A DNA stretch of 64,000 nucleotides from Ferruginibacter sp. (GTDB lineage: Bacteria > Bacteroidota > Bacteroidia > Chitinophagales > Chitinophagaceae). The notes below the pieces were generated by a model. The model was not told the origin of the DNA, ran no database searches, and saw only the letters and a program-made list of their open reading frames with translations. Positions 58,324 to 64,000 of this stretch are shown here, one piece after another. Every line of letters begins with the position of its first letter. Within the stretch, counting starts at the first letter, position 1. The stretch is from NCBI GenBank assembly GCA_014379905.1, contig JACMKX010000144.1:87049-151048 (forward strand), given 5' to 3'. Position numbers and translations under genes: made by a program.

Positions 58324-59298
58324 TTAATCAAAACTCTTTGCACTTCCCGTTGCTGCAATCTTCAATAAACGGTCATAATCTTCCGGTGAAAGGTCGCTGC
58401 TAAAAAAGTAAACCGGGTTTACCTGGTTGTTATTGATCTTTACTTCGTAATGGCAATGTGGCCCGGTGCTTTTACCCGTACTCCCCACCCAGCCTATCAC
58501 TTCTCCTCTTTTCACTTTTTGGCCGGGCCTTACTTTTATGCGAACCATATGCCCATATAATGTCATGTACCCGTAACCGTGGTTAATCTCTACGTGGTTG
58601 CCATAGCCTCCATCCGAATATCCCGATACGGCTATCGTACCATCACCCGTGGCATAAATAGGCGTGCCCTGCGGTGCAGTAAAGTCGAGGCCCCTATGCA
58701 TTTTTGGTGTTCCATATACCGGGTCAATTCGCATACCATAACCACTCGCAATACGGCTAAGATCTTTATTGCTTACCGGCTGTATGGCTGGTATGCTGGC
58801 CAGTTTGGCTTCCTGGTTGTTAATTAATTTTTCTATAGAAATATAACTGTCAAACTGGTATTTTACCCTGGCAGCCAGGTTATTGAGTTGCGTGGCAACA
58901 TCTTTTCCTATGGCATCTTCGCCAATAGCACTTACTTTATCCAGTTCCTTTTTTTGTTCAATGGCTTTTGCCCGGGCACTGTCAGGCAATGGATTGGCTT
59001 CAAAAATAGATCGGTATACTTCATTGTCTCTTTTTTCCAGCGAAGCCATTTGCTCCTGCATGGTCTTTACTTTTTTGTTGAGTTGGCGGTAATTTTCTGT
59101 CAGTACTTCATACTTTCCCTTGTTTTCAAGATCAGTAGGTTTAGGAAAAAAACGATCATATAAGTAAATAACGATAGCAGAACCTACGGCTAGTCCGCTG
59201 AGGAACCCAAATAAGCGAAGCAGCTTTACCCGGAGCGGGGTAATGAGCTTCTCATAACGCAGTGTATGCGTATTGTAGTAATATTTAATTTTTTTCAT
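58324..59298 (-). CDS. M23 family metallopeptidase, membrane anchored
   Basis: MHRGLDFTAPQGTPIYATGDGTIAVSGY...GPHCHYEVKINN; N-terminal TM and coiled coil. Confidence 0.93.
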   Translation of the reverse strand: MKKIKYYYNTHTLRYEKLITPLRVKLLRLFGFLSGLAVGSAIVIYLYDRFFPKPTDLENKGKYEVLTENYRQLNKKVKTMQEQMASLEKRDNEVYRSIFEANPLPDSARAKAIEQKKELDKVSAIGEDAIGKDVATQLNNLAARVKYQFDSYISIEKLINNQEAKLASIPAIQPVSNKDLSRIASGYGMRIDPVYGTPKMHRGLDFTAPQGTPIYATGDGTIAVSGYSDGGYGNHVEINHGYGYMTLYGHMVRIKVRPGQKVKRGEVIGWVGSTGKSTGPHCHYEVKINNNQVNPVYFFSSDLSPEDYDRLLKIAATGSAKSFD

Positions 59299-59455
59299 GC
59301 CTGAGCAGGAAGGCTGTCAATTTTGATTTTTAGAAATTGAATGCAGTCAGCATAAGAACAGAACGATTTTTTTAAAGGAATATTCTCTTAGCAAATTAAG
59401 CTCCAAAGATTATAAACAACACAGCCCGGCGCTATTTCCCAATGCCTTCATTCAT

Positions 59456-59463
59456 TACCTTTG
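59456..59463 (+). promoter_or_regulatory. Bacteroidota-type -7 box upstream of alaS
   Basis: TACCTTTG matches TAnnTTTG, 72 nt before preferred alaS ATG. Confidence 0.45.
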
Positions 59464-59535
59464 CACACTAATTGCAATATCTACAAATATAAACTGATAA
59501 TTAACAATAATCAACCCATCCAAATAATAGAGAAT

Positions 59536-62205
59536 ATGAGTTCTGCTAGCGAAATAAGGCAACAATATTTAGATTTTTTTAAATCAAAAGGCCATGTAAT
59601 TGTACCATCGGCACCCATCGTAGTAAAAAATGATCCTACGCTTTTGTTTACCAATGCGGGTATGAACCAGTTTAAGGATTATTTCCTGGGCAATAAAACG
59701 GCACCCTATCCCCGCATTGCAGATACACAAAAATGCCTGCGGGTAAGCGGCAAACACAACGACCTGGAAGAGGTAGGCGTGGATACCTATCACCATACCA
59801 TGTTTGAAATGTTGGGCAACTGGAGCTTTGGCGACTACTTTAAAAACGAAGCCATAGCGTGGAGTTGGGAATTACTTACAGATGTTTATAAAATTGATAA
59901 AGACAGGCTGTATGCTACCGTATTTGAGGGCGACCAAAAAGAAAATCTACCTGCGTCCTCTATTGCCTTGGCAAAATGGCAACAATATTTACCCAAAGAA
60001 CAAATAGTGTATGGCAATAAAAAAGATAATTTTTGGGAAATGGGCGATACCGGCCCCTGCGGACCATGCACAGAAATTCATGTTGATTGCAGAACAGCAG
60101 AAGAACGTGCTGCAGTGCCGGGCAATTTGTTGGTAAACAAAGATCATCCACAGGTAATAGAAATATGGAACAATGTATTTATACAATTCAACCGAAAAAA
60201 AGATGGTAGCCTTGAACCACTTGCTTCCACACATGTGGATACAGGTATGGGTTTTGAACGCCTGGTACGTGTGCTGCAGGGAAAGCAGAGTAATTACGAT
60301 ACCGACATCTTTAGCAATACAATAAAGGAAGTAGAAAAAATAACAGGCAAGGTTTACCATCCTTTATTAACCCCGGCTGATTCTGTTAAGGCTGCCGGCG
60401 CTTCTCCCATTGGGGGAGGTTGGGAGGGGGCAGTTGCATTTCGTGTACTCGCCGATCACATCCGTGCCATTAGTTTTACCATTGCCGACGGGCAACTGCC
60501 TTCCAATACCGGCGCCGGTTATGTTATCCGCCGTATTTTAAGAAGGGCCGTTCGATATTATTATTCTTACCTCGATTATAAACAACCCTTATTGCATCAG
60601 CTACTGCCCGTAATTGCTGCGCAGTTTGAAACAGTATTTCCCGAGTTGCACAAGCAACAGGATTTTGTTGCCAAAGTTATTAAGGAAGAAGAAGAAGCTT
60701 TTTTAAGAACCCTTGAAAAAGGTTTAAAAAGAATGGATACCATTATTGCAGCGCAAAGCGGTGGTACTATCAGCGGAACCGATGCATTTGAATTGCTGGA
60801 TACTTTTGGTTTTCCAATTGACCTGACAAGACTCATTGCAGGTGAAAATAATTTAATGGTAGACGAAGCAGGTTTTGAAACCGAAATGCAGCAACAAAAA
60901 AACCGCAGCCGTGCTGCCACTTCCATGGAAACGGACGACTGGCAAATTGTAAGCGAAGGCAACAGCAGAGGCTTTGTTGGGTATGATTCGCTGGAAGCAA
61001 AAACAACTATACTCCGCTACAGGAAGGTAAAGGGTAAAGGAAAAGAATTGTTCCAGATCGTATTAAACGAAACGCCTTTTTATGCCGAAAGTGGCGGGCA
61101 GGTGGGGGATACAGGTTATTTGTCATTGGTCAATGGGTCAATAGAAATTATAGATACGAAAAAAGAAAATGACTTAATCATTCATTTTACAGAAAATATT
61201 CCTGCGGATCTTAGCGGGGACGTAATTGCAAAAGTAGATTCCATAAGAAGAAAACACATAGCTGTTCACCACAGCGTAACGCATTTAATGCATTCCGCCC
61301 TGCGCCAGGTGCTGGGAACGCATGTGGCCCAAAAAGGAAGCCTGGTTAATGAAGAACATCTGCGTTTCGATTTTTCTCATTTTGCAAAGGTGACCGATGA
61401 AGAACTGGTGCAGGTAGAAAAAATAGTAAACGAAAAGATCAGGGAAAATATTCCCGTGGTTATAAAAAGCATGAGTAAGGATGAAGCCATTGCTTTAGGT
61501 GCCACCGCTTTATTCGGCGAAAAATACGGCGACGTGGTTCGGGTAGTAATGATGGACCCTGCCTATTCCATTGAACTATGTGGCGGTACACATGCAGGCA
61601 GCACCGGCGAACTGGGTGTTTTTAAAATAAGGGCAGAAAGTGCGGTAGCTGCTGGGGTGCGCAGGATAGAAGCCGTGAGCGGCGTTGCTGCTTTGGATTT
61701 AATAGAAGAAAATTTTTCGGCTTTGCATGGCCTCAAAACATTATTAAAAAATCCTGCAAATATTCAGCAGGCCATTGAAAGCCTGTTGGCAGAAAATACA
61801 GCGTTGGGCAAAAGAATTGAATCTCTCGAAGCCAGGCAGCTGGTAGGTATCCGCAATGAGCTGATGCAGAAAGATGAGATTATCAACAACGTAAGTTTTA
61901 TTGGCGAGATCATTGAAGTGCCCAATGCAGATGCTTTGAAAAAATTATGTTTCGATTTTAAAAATCATGTACACGATCACCTCATTATACTTTGCGCCAA
62001 TATTGGCGGCAAGGCAAATGTGGCGGTGAGTGTAAGCGAAACCGTGGCTGCTGCAAAAAACCTGGATGCGGGTAAGATCATTAAAGAAATTGTAAGCCCG
62101 CTCATTAAAGGTGGTGGCGGCGGACAAAAAACACTGGCCACTGCCGGTGGACAGGATGCAGGCAATTTTAAGGAGCTGATTGAAAAGGTAAAAGGGCTTA
62201 TTTAG
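59536..62205 (+). CDS. alaS: Alanyl-tRNA synthetase
   Basis: MSSASEIRQQYLDFFKSKGHVIVPSAP; VHHSVTHLMHSALRQVLG; LCGGTHAGSTGELG; start moved to ATG 59536. Confidence 0.96.
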   Translation: MSSASEIRQQYLDFFKSKGHVIVPSAPIVVKNDPTLLFTNAGMNQFKDYFLGNKTAPYPRIADTQKCLRVSGKHNDLEEVGVDTYHHTMFEMLGNWSFGDYFKNEAIAWSWELLTDVYKIDKDRLYATVFEGDQKENLPASSIALAKWQQYLPKEQIVYGNKKDNFWEMGDTGPCGPCTEIHVDCRTAEERAAVPGNLLVNKDHPQVIEIWNNVFIQFNRKKDGSLEPLASTHVDTGMGFERLVRVLQGKQSNYDTDIFSNTIKEVEKITGKVYHPLLTPADSVKAAGASPIGGGWEGAVAFRVLADHIRAISFTIADGQLPSNTGAGYVIRRILRRAVRYYYSYLDYKQPLLHQLLPVIAAQFETVFPELHKQQDFVAKVIKEEEEAFLRTLEKGLKRMDTIIAAQSGGTISGTDAFELLDTFGFPIDLTRLIAGENNLMVDEAGFETEMQQQKNRSRAATSMETDDWQIVSEGNSRGFVGYDSLEAKTTILRYRKVKGKGKELFQIVLNETPFYAESGGQVGDTGYLSLVNGSIEIIDTKKENDLIIHFTENIPADLSGDVIAKVDSIRRKHIAVHHSVTHLMHSALRQVLGTHVAQKGSLVNEEHLRFDFSHFAKVTDEELVQVEKIVNEKIRENIPVVIKSMSKDEAIALGATALFGEKYGDVVRVVMMDPAYSIELCGGTHAGSTGELGVFKIRAESAVAAGVRRIEAVSGVAALDLIEENFSALHGLKTLLKNPANIQQAIESLLAENTALGKRIESLEARQLVGIRNELMQKDEIINNVSFIGEIIEVPNADALKKLCFDFKNHVHDHLIILCANIGGKANVAVSVSETVAAAKNLDAGKIIKEIVSPLIKGGGGGQKTLATAGGQDAGNFKELIEKVKGLI

Positions 62206-62236
62206 CCAGGAGAAATAGATTTGAGCTAAAAAAATA

Positions 62237-62384
62237 GGAATAGGTGATACAACGATGTATTAATGCAGCAGTAATATATCATTTATCCCTTCGGAATAAC
62301 CTGTTTAAAGAATTGAATAATTGTATTTTAGCAACTCCGTAGGAGTTACCTCAAAATTTTAAGCAAGGGGGCTCCCTCCGGAGC
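62237..62384. repeat. 148-bp direct repeat, copy 1
   Basis: Aligns ungapped to 62449-62596 with about 9 mismatches; contains AACTCCGTAGGAGTT and GCTCCctccGGAGC dyads. Confidence 0.93.
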
Positions 62385-62448
62385 CTGGTTAATATTACGG
62401 TTTCGTGTATAAACAGTAAGCTCCTCCGGAGCGCAAGGTTACTGTATG

Positions 62449-62596
62449 GGAATATGTGATACAACGATATATTAATACAGCAGTAATGTATCATTTATCC
62501 CTTCGGGATAACCTGTTTAAAGAATTGAATAATTCTATTTTAGCAACTCCGTAGGAGTTACCTCAAAATTTTAGGCAAAGGGGCTCACTCCGGAGC
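62449..62596. repeat. 148-bp direct repeat, copy 2
   Basis: Aligns ungapped to 62237-62384; contains TTATCCCttcGGGATAA and AACTCCGTAGGAGTT dyads. Confidence 0.93.
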
Positions 62597-62882
62597 AACA
62601 GGTTACTGTATAAGTTTTGAGATTAATATTATCAGCAGATATTTATGATAAAGTAGCTGTCAACTTATTCAAGACACAAAAAGCAGGTTATGTGCCGGTT
62701 TTTTCATTATTTTTTTAACCCAAGATAAAACGGGGAAAGATACACAGAGCACACAGGTATCTGTGTTCCCTGTGAATTATCCCGATCTCTCCGTGCTCAA
62801 AAAACTCACCGCCTGTTTCATTTTCGCAACCAAATGTTTGAATGGTACAATCCCCGCAATAACAATTTTTGTAGTTTTATCT

Positions 62883-63782
62883 ATGCCAAAAACAGAAACA
62901 TTAGAAGATTTCTATAAAAATAAACTACTTGGACTGCCTGATGGTCTGCAACAGGAGTTGGGTCAGTTTAACGTCTTCAACCTCGAAGACTGTTACGGCG
63001 AGGGCAAGTCACCCGTACAATACAGCCGCAGGGATTTTTATAAGATCTCCCTCGTAAGAGGCAAGGGCATTTATCATTATGCAGATAAAAGCCTGGAGGT
63101 TTCCGGCTCTACCCTCATGTTTTTTAACCCGGTTGTTCCTTATAAAATAGAAACCATGTCGGGCGATGCCACCGGTAGCTTCTGCATTTTCAGGGATGCT
63201 TTTTTTACACAACATATCAGGGGTTCTTTAAAAGACCTGCCAATGTTTGCACCCGGCGGACTACCCTTTTACCAACTCGATAAAAAACAGGACAAACACG
63301 TAGCCGCCATTTTTAAAAAAATGCGGGAAGAGCTGGGCTCCGATTATAAATTTAAGTTCGACCTTATCCGCAATTATATTATGGAACTGGTGCATTATGC
63401 ATTAAAAATGCGCCCCGCCGAAAATGTGTATGAGCATACCGATGCAAACGCCCGCATCACTGCCGTGTTTACCGAATTACTGGAACGACAGTTTCCCATT
63501 GAATCACCCGCCCAGCAATACAACCTGCGCAGCGCTAAGGATTTTGCAAAGCAGCTGAATGTGCATGTAAATCATTTAAACAGGGCCATTCGCACTACTA
63601 CCGGCAAAACCACCACCGCCCATATTTCCGAACGCCTGGCCAGCGAAGCAAAAGCATTGCTTAAACATACAGACTGGAATATTTCGGAGATCAGTTACAG
63701 TCTTGGGTTTGAGGAGCCTGCGCACTTCAATCATTTTTTTAAAAAACTTACGAGTACTACGCCTTCGGCGTTTCGAAGCTGA
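62883..63782 (+). CDS. AraC family transcriptional regulator
   Basis: C-terminal HTH AKQLNVHVNHLNRAIRTTTGKTTTAHISERLASEAKALLKHTDWNISEISYSLGFEEPAHFNHFFKKLTSTTPSAFR; start moved to MPKTETLEDFYK. Confidence 0.92.
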   Translation: MPKTETLEDFYKNKLLGLPDGLQQELGQFNVFNLEDCYGEGKSPVQYSRRDFYKISLVRGKGIYHYADKSLEVSGSTLMFFNPVVPYKIETMSGDATGSFCIFRDAFFTQHIRGSLKDLPMFAPGGLPFYQLDKKQDKHVAAIFKKMREELGSDYKFKFDLIRNYIMELVHYALKMRPAENVYEHTDANARITAVFTELLERQFPIESPAQQYNLRSAKDFAKQLNVHVNHLNRAIRTTTGKTTTAHISERLASEAKALLKHTDWNISEISYSLGFEEPAHFNHFFKKLTSTTPSAFRS

Positions 63783-64000
63783 TTCGAGAAGTGGGAAGTG
63801 GCGAGTGGCGAGGGGGAAGTCGGGAGCGCCCTGGCAGTAATTATTAAATTCCTTCCTATTTATTGGTGTGCATTCCACCAGCTACTCACCATTAGCTACT
63901 TACTGCATGTTTGAATTATACAATTATCCGTTTGAATCCTTCTAACAACCACTCTCCGGCTCAAGCTAGCTTTGTAACATCAAAAAACAAAAAAATTACA

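Noticed and set aside
59461-59535. Extended N-terminus of AlaS
   Set aside because: A TAnnTTTG promoter box overlaps this start and the canonical N-terminus begins at MSSASEIRQQ (59536).
62237-62596. Possible CRISPR array
   Set aside because: Only two units, 148 bp each, with internal palindromes and no short regular repeat/spacer pattern; no cas genes.
62763-62882. Extended N-terminus of AraC regulator
   Set aside because: Translates intergenic CTGTG-rich repeat; MPKTETLEDFYK at 62883 is the better start.

Overview
This 64 kb window looks like chromosomal DNA from a Bacteroidota bacterium, probably Chitinophagaceae-like. The lineage is inferred from gene content, TAnnTTTG promoter boxes and protein style, not from a search. 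It carries about 60 protein genes, mostly housekeeping or envelope: a TolC/HlyD/ABC export locus (cut by the left edge), MFS transporter, acs, a LytTR regulator with a TPR histidine kinase, M16/M23/M43 peptidases, queA, an ECF sigma/anti-sigma/beta-barrel set, kbl, lutB, purH, comEC, carB, birA, rsfS, ftsH, lutC-like, hicBA, lpxH, mscS, MerR, alaS and AraC. I saw no rRNA, tRNA, CRISPR array, prophage or recognisable defence island. The most interesting signals are: (1) a Y1/RAYT-like transposase gene bracketed by two perfect palindromes that share a core but have different, still self-complementary outer arms; (2) a duplicated 148-bp intergenic unit carrying several small hairpins near the right end; (3) a hicB-hicA pair with a perfect 20-bp palindrome between antitoxin and toxin; (4) an ABC ATPase with non-canonical signature, Walker B and switch motifs; (5) a metallopeptidase-like pseudogene with three lesions; and (6) several families of short intergenic repeats. 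No database search was possible, so family names rest on motif and overall sequence recognition.
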